Shown: positions 1 through 8,039 of the stretch, one piece after another
Numbering within the stretch: position 1 is the stretch's first letter
How the letters are laid out: every line of letters starts with the position of its first letter
Assembly (NCBI RefSeq): GCF_001911425.1
Contig: NZ_MPPL01000001.1
Coordinates: forward strand, 4,698,404-4,762,403
DNA from: Mucilaginibacter polytrichastri
GTDB lineage: Bacteria > Bacteroidota > Bacteroidia > Sphingobacteriales > Sphingobacteriaceae
DNA length: 64,000 nucleotides
Direction of reading: 5' to 3'
Notes under the pieces: model-generated
What the model saw: only the letters and a program-made list of their open reading frames with translations
Databases searched by the model: none
What the model was told of the DNA's origin: nothing
Position numbers and translations under genes: made by a program

Positions 1-56
1 GCACACAGCATATTTTAAACCAGGCAACCGATAACAGACAACCGGCAACAGAATCT

Positions 57-64
57 TATCTTTA
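57..64 (+). promoter_or_regulatory. Probable -7 promoter element of ruvC
   Basis: TATCTTTA six bases before the ruvC ATG matches the Bacteroidota -7 consensus TAnnTTTG except for the last base. No convincing -33 TTG is visible at normal spacing, so this rests on one half of a promoter. Confidence 0.4.
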
Positions 65-69
65 CGCCC

Positions 70-660
70 ATGATATTGCCTGTTAATAAAGAGCGGATTA
101 TTTTGGGGATCGACCCCGGTACACTAGTAATGGGCTATGGCGTAGTAAAAGAGATAGGTACCAAAACAGAGATGGTAAGTATGGGCATCGTTAAGATCCC
201 GGCGGGCGATGACCACATGATTAAGCTGCAGCGCATCTTTGAAAAAACGGTAGCGCTGATCGATATGTATCACCCCGATACCCTGGCTATCGAAGCTCCT
301 TTTTATGGCAAAAATATACAGGTAATGTTAAAGCTGGGCCGTGCACAGGGCATTTGTATTGCCGCAGCACTGTCGCGCAATATCCCGGTTAATGAGTACG
401 CGCCGCGTAAAATTAAGCAGGCTATTACGGGTAATGGCAACGCCACCAAAGAGCAGGTTGCCGCCATGTTGCAGCAGCTGTTGCAGTTTAAAGAAACGCC
501 CGAATTTTTAGATGCCACCGATGGTTTGGCGGTTGCGGTATGCCACAGTTTCCAGAAAATTACTACCGGCCGGGGCAGCAAGATCAGCTACTCGGGCTGG
601 GAATCGTTTGCTAAAGAGAATAAGGCGCGGGTAAATGCGCCTATTAAATTTAAGAAATAG
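70..660 (+). CDS. ruvC: Holliday junction endodeoxyribonuclease RuvC
   Basis: RuvC is the cytoplasmic resolvase that cuts Holliday junctions moved by RuvAB during recombinational repair. The RNase H-like fold is recognisable from IDPG near residue 15, IEAPFYGKN with Glu75, and the C-terminal DATDGLAVA with Asp148 and Asp151, which line up with the four catalytic acids of the family. The segment AITGNGNATKEQV is also typical. The protein is 196 aa, with about 30 residues beyond the usual core end, as is common in Bacteroidota. ATG at 70 follows a TATCTTTA -7-like element. The next gene is convergent, so ruvC appears to stand alone. Confidence 0.97.
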   Translation: MILPVNKERIILGIDPGTLVMGYGVVKEIGTKTEMVSMGIVKIPAGDDHMIKLQRIFEKTVALIDMYHPDTLAIEAPFYGKNIQVMLKLGRAQGICIAAALSRNIPVNEYAPRKIKQAITGNGNATKEQVAAMLQQLLQFKETPEFLDATDGLAVAVCHSFQKITTGRGSKISYSGWESFAKENKARVNAPIKFKK

Positions 661-735
661 CTGTAAAGTGAATGGGTATTTAGTTACTTATTTAAGTAAT
701 ACTAAATAGTGACTTACATGGCACTTACCTACCAG

Positions 736-1158
736 CTATACCCCGTCTTCTTCCTGTATTTCGTTATGTATGGCGGCTTTGATCTTAGCAGCTGTTGCAG
801 CTAATTCCTCATTGCTGAATGACAACTTCGGGCGGGAAAAATCCATATCGCTCACCTTGTTTACAGGGATTAAATGGATGTGCGCATGCGGCACTTCGAG
901 GCCAATTACAGCTACCCCAACTTTGATACAAGGGATGGCTCTTTTAACACCAAGTGCCACAATTTTGGCAAACATTTGCAAGCCGGTATAAGACTCATCA
1001 TCCAGGTCAAAAATATTGTCGACCTCTACTTTGGGTATCACCAATACATGGCCCTCTGCCAGCGGACTAATATCCAGAAATGCCAAAAACTCTTCGCTCT
1101 CGGCAACTTTATGGGCGGGTATCTCGCCGGCTATTATTTTAGAAAAAATGGTGGGCAT
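736..1158 (-). CDS. HIT family (histidine triad) nucleotide-binding protein
   Basis: HIT proteins are small dimeric hydrolases or transferases acting on nucleoside phosphoramidates and dinucleotides. The histidine triad HAHIHL is at residues 91-96, and IPKVEVDNIFDL and GVAVIGLEVPHAH are the usual flanking segments. The N-terminal zinc cysteines of many Hint proteins (CIFCKI) are replaced by TIFSKI, so a non-zinc variant is expected. Length 140 aa is normal. It lies downstream of greA on the same strand with a 103-base gap holding an inverted repeat. The in vivo substrate cannot be told from sequence. Confidence 0.93.
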   Translation of the reverse strand: MPTIFSKIIAGEIPAHKVAESEEFLAFLDISPLAEGHVLVIPKVEVDNIFDLDDESYTGLQMFAKIVALGVKRAIPCIKVGVAVIGLEVPHAHIHLIPVNKVSDMDFSRPKLSFSNEELAATAAKIKAAIHNEIQEEDGV

Positions 1159-1184
1159 GTGGTTGTTGAATTATTTGTTATTAC

Positions 1185-1254
1185 GTTAATGAGTGTATTA
1201 AGAAAGCCTGGCCTTATTTGTTTTAACAACCACTCAATTAATACACTCAATAAC
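1185..1254. repeat. Imperfect inverted repeat between greA and HIT gene
   Basis: Arms at 1185-1200 and 1239-1254 match over 16 bases with one mismatch, separated by 38 bases. It sits between the greA stop and the HIT start on the minus strand, so it may attenuate or terminate read-through. No clean U-tract follows. Confidence 0.4.
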
Positions 1255-1261
1255 TAAAAAT

Positions 1262-1735
1262 CTACCTGCTTATTTCCAGTATCTCGAATTCCATTTTACC
1301 GGCAGGTACGGTAATTTCTATGCACTCACCTACTTTTTTGCCCAGTAAACCTTTGGCAATTGGCGACGCTACAGAAATCTTCCCTGTTTTAATATCGGCT
1401 TCGTTTTCAGAAACCAACTGGTAGCTCATGGTAGCACCGTTTTTAACATTCTTAATTTTAACTACCGAAAGCGCAAGCACTTTCGAAGTATCCAGTTTAG
1501 ATTCATCGAGCAAACGGGCATTGGCCAGCAGCTCTCCTAATTTAGAGATCTTTGCTTCGTGCAATCCCTGGGCTTCTTTGGCTGCATCGTACTCCGCATT
1601 TTCAGAAAGGTCACCTTTATCACGCGCCTCTGCTATGGCTGCAGATATCATGGTTCTGCCCTTAGTTTTTAAGTACTGTAATTCTTCCTTTAAATTTTCT
1701 AAACCTTCTTTGGTGTAGTATGCAACATCTGCCAT
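1262..1735 (-). CDS. greA: Transcription elongation factor GreA
   Basis: GreA rescues backtracked RNA polymerase by stimulating cleavage of the 3' end of the nascent RNA through the secondary channel. The 157-aa protein has the N-terminal coiled coil, including GDLSENAEYDAAKEAQG with the conserved acidic tip residues, and a C-terminal FKBP-like domain beginning around residue 80 (SPIAKGLLGKKVGE and EFEILEIS). Length is normal. ATG start at 1735. The HIT gene follows it on the same strand, and a hairpin precedes it at 1825-1866. Confidence 0.97.
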   Translation of the reverse strand: MADVAYYTKEGLENLKEELQYLKTKGRTMISAAIAEARDKGDLSENAEYDAAKEAQGLHEAKISKLGELLANARLLDESKLDTSKVLALSVVKIKNVKNGATMSYQLVSENEADIKTGKISVASPIAKGLLGKKVGECIEITVPAGKMEFEILEISR

Positions 1736-1824
1736 AACTCACTATTTATTTTAAAACTACTTCTTAATGTCATTAAATAAAACCGCCCTTCCGGCTTTTA
1801 CAGTTACGCAAGGGCTTTAAAAGC

Positions 1825-1866
1825 AAACAAGACTATAACGGCATATTAACCGGCATAGTCTTGTTT
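1825..1866 (-). terminator. Hairpin between the dehydrogenase gene and greA
   Basis: A perfect 12-bp inverted repeat (1825-1836 and 1855-1866) with an 18-base loop lies downstream of the dehydrogenase stop and upstream of greA. On the minus strand a T-rich stretch follows. It is likely a factor-independent terminator, though a greA leader hairpin is possible. Confidence 0.5.
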
Positions 1867-1949
1867 GGTGTAAAACGAAGATAAGCGATTTAAATATTAA
1901 TATCCAAATTTTTTAAATCGCACGCTGTTACACTGTTTTAATCAAACAG

Positions 1950-2885
1950 TTATTGGTTGGCATATGTTTTTAATTTTTCTACCAGTACCTCGCTAATTTT
2001 GCGGTACGAGTCAAATGTCCACCCGGCTATGTGCGGGGTTAGCAATACCTTGCCCGATGTACGCAACTCTTGGTACCAGGGCTGCTCGCCCAGGGCGGGG
2101 AATTTCTCCACCTCCAGTACGTCTAGCCCGGCGCCTAAAATTTTACCTTGCTTTATGGCATTTAGTACGGCCTGGGTTTTTACAATGGGGCCGCGGGCGG
2201 TATTTAAAAAGAATATCGGCTTGCGGAAATGGAAAAGGTATTCATCATCAACCAAACCCTTAGTCTCCGATGTTAGCGGCACGTGGATGCTCAGCACATC
2301 GCTGTGCTTTACAATTTGCTCCATGCTTACCTCGCGGGCAAAACTATCGCTAAAACCGGTTTTATATTTATCAAACGCAATTACATCAACCCCAAAGCCC
2401 GATAGCCTGCGGGCAAAGCTGCTGCCCATAAAACCATAACCAATAATACCTACCGTTTTGCCCTTCAACTCGTAACCCCGGTTTGCTTCGCGGCGCCATT
2501 GGCCGGCACGCACCTCGGCATCGGCACGGCTAAAGTTATTCATTAGTGATAGCAGCATCCCAATGGCCTGTTCGCCAACGGCATCGCGGTTACCCTCGGG
2601 CGCATTAAGCAGGGTGATGCCTTTTTCGCGGGCGTATGGCTCGTCAATATTATCCATACCGGCACCGGCACGGGCTATAAATTTAAGATTAGGGGCGCTG
2701 TCGATGATCTCCTTACTCACCTGAAATTTTGAACGGATGGCCAGCCCTTCATATTCGGGCAAAACGGCCAATGCTTCGGGTACGGTAATATGGGGTTGAT
2801 AATTACAGCTGAAACCCAGTGCTTGGGCACCCTCCATAAAAGCGGGGTGCAAATCATCAACAACGAGGATGGTTCTATTATTCAA
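1950..2885 (-). CDS. D-2-hydroxyacid dehydrogenase (phosphoglycerate dehydrogenase-like)
   Basis: NAD-dependent oxidoreductase of the D-isomer 2-hydroxyacid family, which reduces 2-keto acids or oxidises D-2-hydroxyacids such as 3-phosphoglycerate. The Rossmann motif GYGFMG is at residues 149-154, the substrate and catalytic Arg is in NTARGP (Arg231), and the catalytic His is in LTPHIAG (His285). The 311-aa length fits the short form without an ACT regulatory domain, so if it is a serine-pathway enzyme it lacks that feedback module. The start codon is TTG at 2885, with no better in-frame ATG before conserved sequence. The exact substrate is not determinable. Confidence 0.9.
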   Translation of the reverse strand: MNNRTILVVDDLHPAFMEGAQALGFSCNYQPHITVPEALAVLPEYEGLAIRSKFQVSKEIIDSAPNLKFIARAGAGMDNIDEPYAREKGITLLNAPEGNRDAVGEQAIGMLLSLMNNFSRADAEVRAGQWRREANRGYELKGKTVGIIGYGFMGSSFARRLSGFGVDVIAFDKYKTGFSDSFAREVSMEQIVKHSDVLSIHVPLTSETKGLVDDEYLFHFRKPIFFLNTARGPIVKTQAVLNAIKQGKILGAGLDVLEVEKFPALGEQPWYQELRTSGKVLLTPHIAGWTFDSYRKISEVLVEKLKTYANQ

Positions 2886-3076
2886 GGCGTGTTATTTTAC
2901 AGAGGGGCAAAAATAGTGGAAACCTTGATAATTAGTGCATAGCACAAAAAAGATGCGAATTTATTGACAGAGTATGCTGCCACGCTGAATACCGCCGCGT
3001 ATCCACATATTTTAAGTTATATAAATTTTATCCCTTAATAAAGCTATATATTTTTCTTTTCGACAAATTAAGATAA

Positions 3077-3112
3077 TATATTTACAGACCGACAGATTAG
3101 TCGGTCTGTAAA
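3077..3112 (+). promoter_or_regulatory. Palindromic operator over the aldo/keto reductase promoter
   Basis: Perfect 13-bp arms (3081-3093 and 3100-3112) flank a 6-base spacer. Less perfect pairing continues outward through AGATAATAT/ATATTATCT. The left arm overlaps TATATTTA (3077-3084), a plausible -7 element, and the right arm ends 13 bases before the ATG at 3126. Such long palindromes are typical TetR-family sites, and a TetR gene lies next to the reductase, so autoregulated repression is the likely reading. Confidence 0.75.
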
Positions 3113-3125
3113 TATTATCTTAGAT

Positions 3126-4145
3126 ATGAAATATAAAATGCTAGGAGATACCGGCTTACTGGTATCGCAATTTTGTCTCGGAACTATGACATTTGGAGAT
3201 CACCCCATTTTCAAAGACCTCGGCGGTTTAAATCAGGAACAAGCTAACACATTAGTGAAACAGGCTGTCGATGCGGGGATTAACTTTATTGATACAGCAA
3301 ACGTTTACGCCGCAGGGCGCTCAGAAGAAATTACCGGACAAGCGATTAAAGATTTAGGTATACAGCGGGATTCGTTGGTACTTGCTACCAAAGCGAGGTC
3401 AGGTATGGGCCCCGGCCCTAATGACAAAGGCCTGTCACGTAAGCATCTCATGCAGCAGGTAGATGCCAGTCTAAAGCGCCTGGGTACAGATTATATTGAT
3501 CTTTACCAGATACATTCCTATGATGCACTTACACCCATTGAAGAAACATTGCGTGTAATGGACGACCTGGTGAGGAGTGGAAAAGTGCGTTACATCGGTG
3601 CAAGCAATGTGCCTGCATGGCTGCTTTCCCAAGCTTTATCTTATTCAAAGTATAATCATATTGAAAAATTCATTTCATTGCAAGCCTATTATACCATTGC
3701 AGGACGGGATCTGGAAAGGGAGCTGATACCATTGTTAGAAGTTCAAAAAGTTGGCTTAATGGTTTGGAGTCCGCTTGCCGGTGGTTTTTTAAGTGGTAAA
3801 TATTCCCGCTCCGGAGAGTCGGATTCTGGTAGAAGAAATACGGTTAATTTCCCTCCGATAAACCGCGACCGGGCTTTCGATATACTGGATGTGCTACATC
3901 CAATGGCAGAATTGAAGGGTGTTACTGTAGCTCAGCTTTCTTTAGCCTGGTTATTACACCAGCCTGTGGTAACCAGTATCATTGTAGGTGCGAAAAAGCC
4001 GGAGCAGCTGAGTGATAACTTAAATGCAGCAAATGTAAAGTTGAGCGATGACGAATTAAAACAGCTGGACGAGATCAGCAAGTTACCTGCTGAATATCCG
4101 GGTTGGATACTGGAATATACTAAGGCAGATCGTACTTTGTCTTAA
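3126..4145 (+). CDS. Aldo/keto reductase
   Basis: NADPH-dependent oxidoreductase with a TIM-barrel fold, reducing aldehydes and ketones. The tetrad is visible as Asp56 and Tyr61 (FIDTANVYAAGRSEE), Lys89 (ATKA) and His130 (YQIH). The C-terminal cofactor segment is TSIIVGAKKPEQL. Length 339 aa is normal for the AKR family with an N-terminal LGDTGLLVSQFCLG strand. The gene sits directly behind a large palindrome and 37 bases ahead of a TetR regulator gene, so the pair probably forms a ligand-inducible detoxification unit. The inducer and substrate are unknown. Confidence 0.95.
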   Translation: MKYKMLGDTGLLVSQFCLGTMTFGDHPIFKDLGGLNQEQANTLVKQAVDAGINFIDTANVYAAGRSEEITGQAIKDLGIQRDSLVLATKARSGMGPGPNDKGLSRKHLMQQVDASLKRLGTDYIDLYQIHSYDALTPIEETLRVMDDLVRSGKVRYIGASNVPAWLLSQALSYSKYNHIEKFISLQAYYTIAGRDLERELIPLLEVQKVGLMVWSPLAGGFLSGKYSRSGESDSGRRNTVNFPPINRDRAFDILDVLHPMAELKGVTVAQLSLAWLLHQPVVTSIIVGAKKPEQLSDNLNAANVKLSDDELKQLDEISKLPAEYPGWILEYTKADRTLS

Positions 4146-4182
4146 TTACATTATAATTAAGTTTAATTAACTTTACACCTTG

Positions 4183-4752
4183 ATGAATACTGCGGAAATA
4201 ACGAAAAAGGAAAAAGTAATTTCCGCTGCTATTGAGCTTGTTGTAGCTAAAGGGTTCAACAAGGTCTCGACCGCAGGTATATCAAAAATCGCCGGAGTTG
4301 CTACAGGTACGATGTTCCATCATTTTAACAGTAAAGACGATATTATTATTACGGCCTATAAAACGGTTAAACGTAGTTTTATTGCTCAAACAACTAGTTG
4401 CCAAAATGAAAACAATGTAAAGGAAGACTTGCAGTCTATGTGGAATAACCTAATTGAATGGTCATTAAATCATCAGGATCAATTCAGGTACATGCAACAA
4501 TTTATTAATTCTCCGTATTACAGTAAAGAAATCATGTCACAGGATGATACATGGACGTCTTTATTAGATTGGTGGAAAGCGGCCATTAAAAGCGGGCAAA
4601 TAAAAGATATCCCCGTTGAATTTCTCATCAAAATATTCAGTACTGTATTATATAGCACAATAGATTTTTTAATATACCACCCTGATAAAAAAGGCGAATA
4701 CTTAAAATACTCTTTCTTGATGTGCTGGGATATGGTAGGTGTGGCCCGTTAA
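4183..4752 (+). CDS. TetR/AcrR family transcriptional regulator
   Basis: One-component repressor. The N-terminal helix-turn-helix spans roughly residues 5-52, with the diagnostic VSTAGISKIAGVATGTMFHHF recognition region, followed by a helical ligand-binding domain rich in Trp and aromatic residues. Length 189 aa from the ATG at 4183; a TTG one codon earlier is less likely. It is co-directional with the aldo/keto reductase after a 37-base gap, so both are likely transcribed from the palindromic promoter at 3077-3112 and the regulator probably represses its own operon. A terminator hairpin follows. Confidence 0.92.
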   Translation: MNTAEITKKEKVISAAIELVVAKGFNKVSTAGISKIAGVATGTMFHHFNSKDDIIITAYKTVKRSFIAQTTSCQNENNVKEDLQSMWNNLIEWSLNHQDQFRYMQQFINSPYYSKEIMSQDDTWTSLLDWWKAAIKSGQIKDIPVEFLIKIFSTVLYSTIDFLIYHPDKKGEYLKYSFLMCWDMVGVAR

Positions 4753-4777
4753 AACTAACCCATTAAATATTTAACTT

Positions 4778-4817
4778 ATTAAACTAAAGAATCGGAGATT
4801 CGGTTCTTTAGTTTAAT
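4778..4817 (+). terminator. Hairpin terminator after the TetR gene
   Basis: Perfect 14-bp arms at 4778-4791 and 4804-4817 around a 12-base loop, located 26 bases after the tetR stop. The stem is AT-rich and ends in T-rich sequence. Confidence 0.6.
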
Positions 4818-4918
4818 ATATCTATTAAGTTGCCCAACTTAATGAGATTGCCCTACAAGGCACAGCCAGGCTTAGCCACCTTTTTCGGGGCTAGCCAATC
4901 TGGTAAACACGTATGGGG

Positions 4919-5164
4919 TTAATGATTAATTTTAACGCCATACCGGGTTTTAAGATCATGCGATGCATGACCGCGTGAATGAGAGTTTCCGTTTTCGATA
5001 TCCCTTAAACCCGCTTCGATACTGTTTTTTACAGCATCGGGCAGGTAATGATAAAAGTCGGCGCTGTTGCGCTTTAATACCGCTTTTATCTCACACAATA
5101 CGTCGGGATCATTTACCTCCAACAGCTGCTTTATCAACTCTAATTTTTCGGCTTGTAGGTCCAT
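4919..5164 (-). CDS. Antitoxin-like small protein (no toxin partner seen)
   Basis: An 81-aa acidic, helical protein starting from ATG at 5164 (TTG at 5170 is also in frame). The pattern of an N-terminal Lys/Leu-rich helix, then a KNSIEAGLRDIENGNSHS-like stretch and a short basic tail resembles small antitoxins of RelE/ParE-type modules in Bacteroidota. No toxin-sized ORF flanks it: the neighbours are a TetR terminator and a secreted-protein gene on the same strand. It may be an orphan antitoxin or a relic. A perfect 17-bp inverted repeat directly upstream could be its autoregulatory operator. The family assignment rests on pattern only. Confidence 0.55.
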   Translation of the reverse strand: MDLQAEKLELIKQLLEVNDPDVLCEIKAVLKRNSADFYHYLPDAVKNSIEAGLRDIENGNSHSRGHASHDLKTRYGVKINH

Positions 5165-5169
5165 ATCCA

Positions 5170-5207
5170 AATATACATAAAAACAAGGCGTTGTTTTTAT
5201 GTATATT
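5170..5207. promoter_or_regulatory. Perfect 17-bp inverted repeat (operator or terminator)
   Basis: Arms at 5170-5186 and 5191-5207 are perfectly complementary with a 4-base GGCG loop. It abuts the antitoxin-like gene start and follows the stop of the gene at 5242-5970. It could be that gene's terminator, an operator for the small gene, or both. Confidence 0.6.
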
Positions 5208-5241
5208 AATGAAATAACAAACTGAATTTTAGCCGATTAAT

Positions 5242-5970
5242 TTACTTCTTCAACACAACCGCGCCTGCCTTTATATAAGGCTTCAGCTGGCTATAGGGTA
5301 CCAGTAGGGTGCGCTGCGGTTCGTGGTCGTGCGTATCGCGGGGCAAAACATCGTCAGATTTAAAGAGCACGCCTTTGGTGGTAAAAACGTAGTTGCTCAT
5401 TATCATCTTGGTGGTTAAGGCGTTTAGTGTATTCATCAAATCGTCGTACACCTCTGTTTCAATCTCGTCTTCGGGTTTAAGTTCCTTGTCTGCTTCTATA
5501 TTTTGCTTTAGTTTTTTCTTATACAATACGGCAAAGTGGTCTGCCCCGGCATCGGTAAGCTCGTTGGTCAATGGGTAAGGTTTACCGGTATGCACATCCA
5601 GAGTAAACCATTCCTGGTAGCTATCCGGGTGGTCGCCCATGGTATCGTAATAAAGCATAATAGATATGACGTTATCATTGGCAAGAGCAATGTCGTAATA
5701 TAAACTGATAATGCCGCATCCGCAGCCATTATATTTGGCAGCAAGCTCTTCTATTTTATCGCCATTAAATATGTTTTTGTCTGATAGCGCCTCTTTAAGG
5801 GCGGGGTATTGCTCTGATACTACCGGGACGTGCAAACTATCCTTTTGGTCCTTATAATTCAGATAAACAATTTTGGTACCTGTGATGATCTTGTTATTTG
5901 GCTTACCACTCTGTGCCCGGCAAAAAATGGAGGCCAGGCAAAACGTAATTAATAACAAGCGGTTTTTCAT
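5242..5970 (-). CDS. Secreted protein, DUF3298/RsiV-like C-terminal region
   Basis: A 242-aa exported protein. The N-terminus is a Sec signal peptide with probable cleavage after CRAQ around residue 20. The body contains CGCG near residue 83, a DSYQEWFTLDVHTGKPYPL segment and a C-terminal YSQLKPYIKAGAVV. That layout (a long beta-rich domain in which Leu-Thr-Asn-Glu-Leu is followed by a C-terminal VPYSQLKPYI) recalls the DUF3298/DUF4163 proteins related to RsiV. It overlaps rsmA by four bases (ATGA), so it is translationally coupled downstream of rsmA. Function is unknown. Confidence 0.75.
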   Translation of the reverse strand: MKNRLLLITFCLASIFCRAQSGKPNNKIITGTKIVYLNYKDQKDSLHVPVVSEQYPALKEALSDKNIFNGDKIEELAAKYNGCGCGIISLYYDIALANDNVISIMLYYDTMGDHPDSYQEWFTLDVHTGKPYPLTNELTDAGADHFAVLYKKKLKQNIEADKELKPEDEIETEVYDDLMNTLNALTTKMIMSNYVFTTKGVLFKSDDVLPRDTHDHEPQRTLLVPYSQLKPYIKAGAVVLKK

Positions 5971-6746
5971 CTGTTGGCGGTAATCATATTGGTTAAGTCT
6001 ACAAAATTGGTAACAGTTAACCGTTCGGCACGCAGATCCAGCAATGGCTCTTCGGTCATTTTTTCTTTGTTGATCAATGATGATAATGCGTTGCGCAATG
6101 TTTTCCTCCGTTGGTTAAAGCCTGCCTTTACCACCTGCCAAAATAGTTTCTCATCACAATTAAGCGTGGCAACCTCGTTACGGGTTAGCCTGATTACGCC
6201 CGATAAAACTTTAGGCGGCGGGTTAAATGCCCCGGCTTTTACCGTAAACAAATATTCTACCTTATAATAAGCCTGCAAAAACACGCTTAGTATGCCATAC
6301 TCTTTACTACCCGGTTTAGAGGCACAGCGTTCGGCTACTTCTTTTTGAAACATGCCCACTACCTCAACAACCTGGTGGCGGTTATCCAGCACCTTAAACA
6401 GTATTTGCGACGATATATTGTAAGGGAAATTACCAATTATGGCAAAATCATTTTTAAATATCGTGCCGAAATCCATCTCCAGGAAATCGGCATTAATAAT
6501 GCGCGATGCCGCTGTTGGGTATTGTTTCAGCAGAAAATCGTACGACTCGGTATCGATATCAATAAGATAGGTTTCGTATGCTGTTTGTTGCAGTAATACA
6601 TCAGACAGGATACCCATACCCGGGCCTACTTCCAGTACCTGTGTGTAACCACGCGTTGGATTTAATCCGTTTACGATACGGGTTGCAATGTTTTTATCAG
6701 TCAGAAAGTGCTGACCCAGGTGCTTTTTGGCTCTGACCAATGACAT
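5967..6746 (-). CDS. rsmA: 16S rRNA (adenine1518/1519-N6)-dimethyltransferase RsmA (KsgA)
   Basis: RsmA dimethylates two adjacent adenines in the 3' hairpin of 16S rRNA late in 30S assembly, using S-adenosylmethionine. Motifs are KKHLGQHFLTD at the start, the SAM-binding VLEVGPGMGILS, the catalytic NFPYNISS (the usual NLPYNISS with Phe), and PPPKVLSGVI. I prefer the ATG at 6746 (259 aa), which begins MSLVRAKKHLG as in homologues. An ATG at 6779 would add 11 unconserved residues. The secreted-protein gene overlaps its stop by four bases. pdxA is divergent. Confidence 0.96.
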   Translation of the reverse strand: MSLVRAKKHLGQHFLTDKNIATRIVNGLNPTRGYTQVLEVGPGMGILSDVLLQQTAYETYLIDIDTESYDFLLKQYPTAASRIINADFLEMDFGTIFKNDFAIIGNFPYNISSQILFKVLDNRHQVVEVVGMFQKEVAERCASKPGSKEYGILSVFLQAYYKVEYLFTVKAGAFNPPPKVLSGVIRLTRNEVATLNCDEKLFWQVVKAGFNQRRKTLRNALSSLINKEKMTEEPLLDLRAERLTVTNFVDLTNMITANR

Positions 6747-6788
6747 ACTCGAGTGGTTATTTGAGGCAAAGTACGGCATATTTAAGCT

Positions 6789-6865
6789 TTTGTAGTTAAT
6801 ATTGCCGTTAAAATCTTTTATTTGTAGTTGATAAAGTGGTAACTCTTTAACGGCGTAACTACAAA
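6789..6865. promoter_or_regulatory. Three TTTGTAGTT motifs in the rsmA-pdxA intergenic region
   Basis: TTTGTAGTT occurs at 6789-6797 and 6821-6829, and in reverse orientation at 6857-6865, spaced by about 32 bases. The spacing and orientation suggest a regulator site between the divergent genes, but chance is possible in AT-rich DNA. Confidence 0.3.
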
Positions 6866-6889
6866 ACTATCGGTGTAATTCTGTAAGTA

Positions 6890-7945
6890 ATGAGCGAAAA
6901 AATAAAAATAGGTATCAGTATTGGTGATGTAAACGGCATAGGGCTCGAGGTAATTATTAAAACTTTGGCCGATGCACGCGTTTTTGATTATTGTACACCT
7001 ATTGTTTACGGGCATACTAAAGTGGCTTCATTTCACCGCCGCCTTAGCAATGTGCACGATATGAATTTTAACGTCATCAGCAGTGCATCACAAGCTGTAC
7101 CCAAAAAGGCAAACATGATTAACTGCTGGGAAGAGGATGTGAAGATAGAAGTTGGCGTTAACAACGAAACTGGTGGCAAATACGCTTTTTTATCATTGCA
7201 AAAAGCAACCGACGATTTAGTGAATGGCGAGATTGACGCGCTGGTTACTGCGCCTATTAATAAAGAGAACATCCAGAACGATAACTTTAAATTTCCGGGC
7301 CATACCGAATATTTACAGGAGCGCGATAATGCGGCCGAATCATTAATGTTTTTGGTGAGCGATACCCTGCGCGTTGGCGTGGTTACCGGGCACATACCAG
7401 TAAGTAAAATTGCCGAAAGCATTACAGTTGAAAAAATACTGGCCAAACTGAAGCTGATGAATGCTTCGCTGCAAACAGATTTCTGGATTCGTAAACCTAA
7501 AATTGCCGTGCTGGGCTTAAACCCGCACGCAGGCGATAACGGGCTGATTGGTACCGAAGAGCAAACCGTTATTATACCGGCTATTGAAGAAGCCCGCGCC
7601 AATGATATCCTGGCTTTTGGCCCCTACCCTGCCGACGGCTTTTTTGCCAACGGAACCTATATGCAGTTTGATGCCGTACTGGCCATGTACCACGACCAGG
7701 GCTTAATTCCGTTTAAAACCATCGCTTTCGAATCGGGCGTTAACTATACCGCCGGATTAAAATTTGTACGTACCTCGCCCGATCATGGCACCGCTTATGA
7801 TATTGCAGGTAAAAATATGGCATCAGAAATATCTTTCCGCGAAGCTTTATTTACAGCCATCCATATTGTTAAACACAGGCAGGAAACAGCCGAGCTTAAC
7901 GAAAATCCATTGAAGTTTACTAAGCTAAGCCGCGACCGGGATTAA
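6890..7945 (+). CDS. pdxA: 4-hydroxythreonine-4-phosphate dehydrogenase PdxA
   Basis: PdxA oxidises 4-phosphohydroxy-L-threonine to 3-amino-2-oxopropyl phosphate in the DXP-dependent route to pyridoxal phosphate. It is NAD-dependent and binds a divalent metal. Hallmarks are GDVNGIGLEV near the start, APINKENI, FPGHTEYL with a metal-binding His, LNPHAGDNG, and MYHDQGLIPFK near the C-terminal third. Length 351 aa is normal. It is divergent from rsmA. An inverted repeat at 7979-8010 follows the stop. Confidence 0.97.
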   Translation: MSEKIKIGISIGDVNGIGLEVIIKTLADARVFDYCTPIVYGHTKVASFHRRLSNVHDMNFNVISSASQAVPKKANMINCWEEDVKIEVGVNNETGGKYAFLSLQKATDDLVNGEIDALVTAPINKENIQNDNFKFPGHTEYLQERDNAAESLMFLVSDTLRVGVVTGHIPVSKIAESITVEKILAKLKLMNASLQTDFWIRKPKIAVLGLNPHAGDNGLIGTEEQTVIIPAIEEARANDILAFGPYPADGFFANGTYMQFDAVLAMYHDQGLIPFKTIAFESGVNYTAGLKFVRTSPDHGTAYDIAGKNMASEISFREALFTAIHIVKHRQETAELNENPLKFTKLSRDRD

Positions 7946-7978
7946 CTGCCCCGATTGTTTTTTAACTTACAACATACA

Positions 7979-8010
7979 GTTTTAATGTAAAACTGCGTTT
8001 ACATTAAAAC
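7979..8010 (+). terminator. Perfect 13-bp inverted repeat after pdxA
   Basis: Arms at 7979-7991 and 7998-8010 with a 6-base loop (ACTGCG). It lies between pdxA and the next co-directional gene. It may terminate pdxA, although an operator for the downstream gene cannot be excluded since it is only 30 bases from that start. Confidence 0.5.
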
Positions 8011-8039
8011 AAACATACCCGTTAACATCTATCTACCTA

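Noticed and set aside
303-581. Antisense ORF inside ruvC
   Set aside because: Wholly inside a certain gene on the other strand; composition is not protein-like.
874-1257. 127-codon plus-strand ORF over the HIT gene
   Set aside because: Antisense to the HIT gene, with no recognisable motif.
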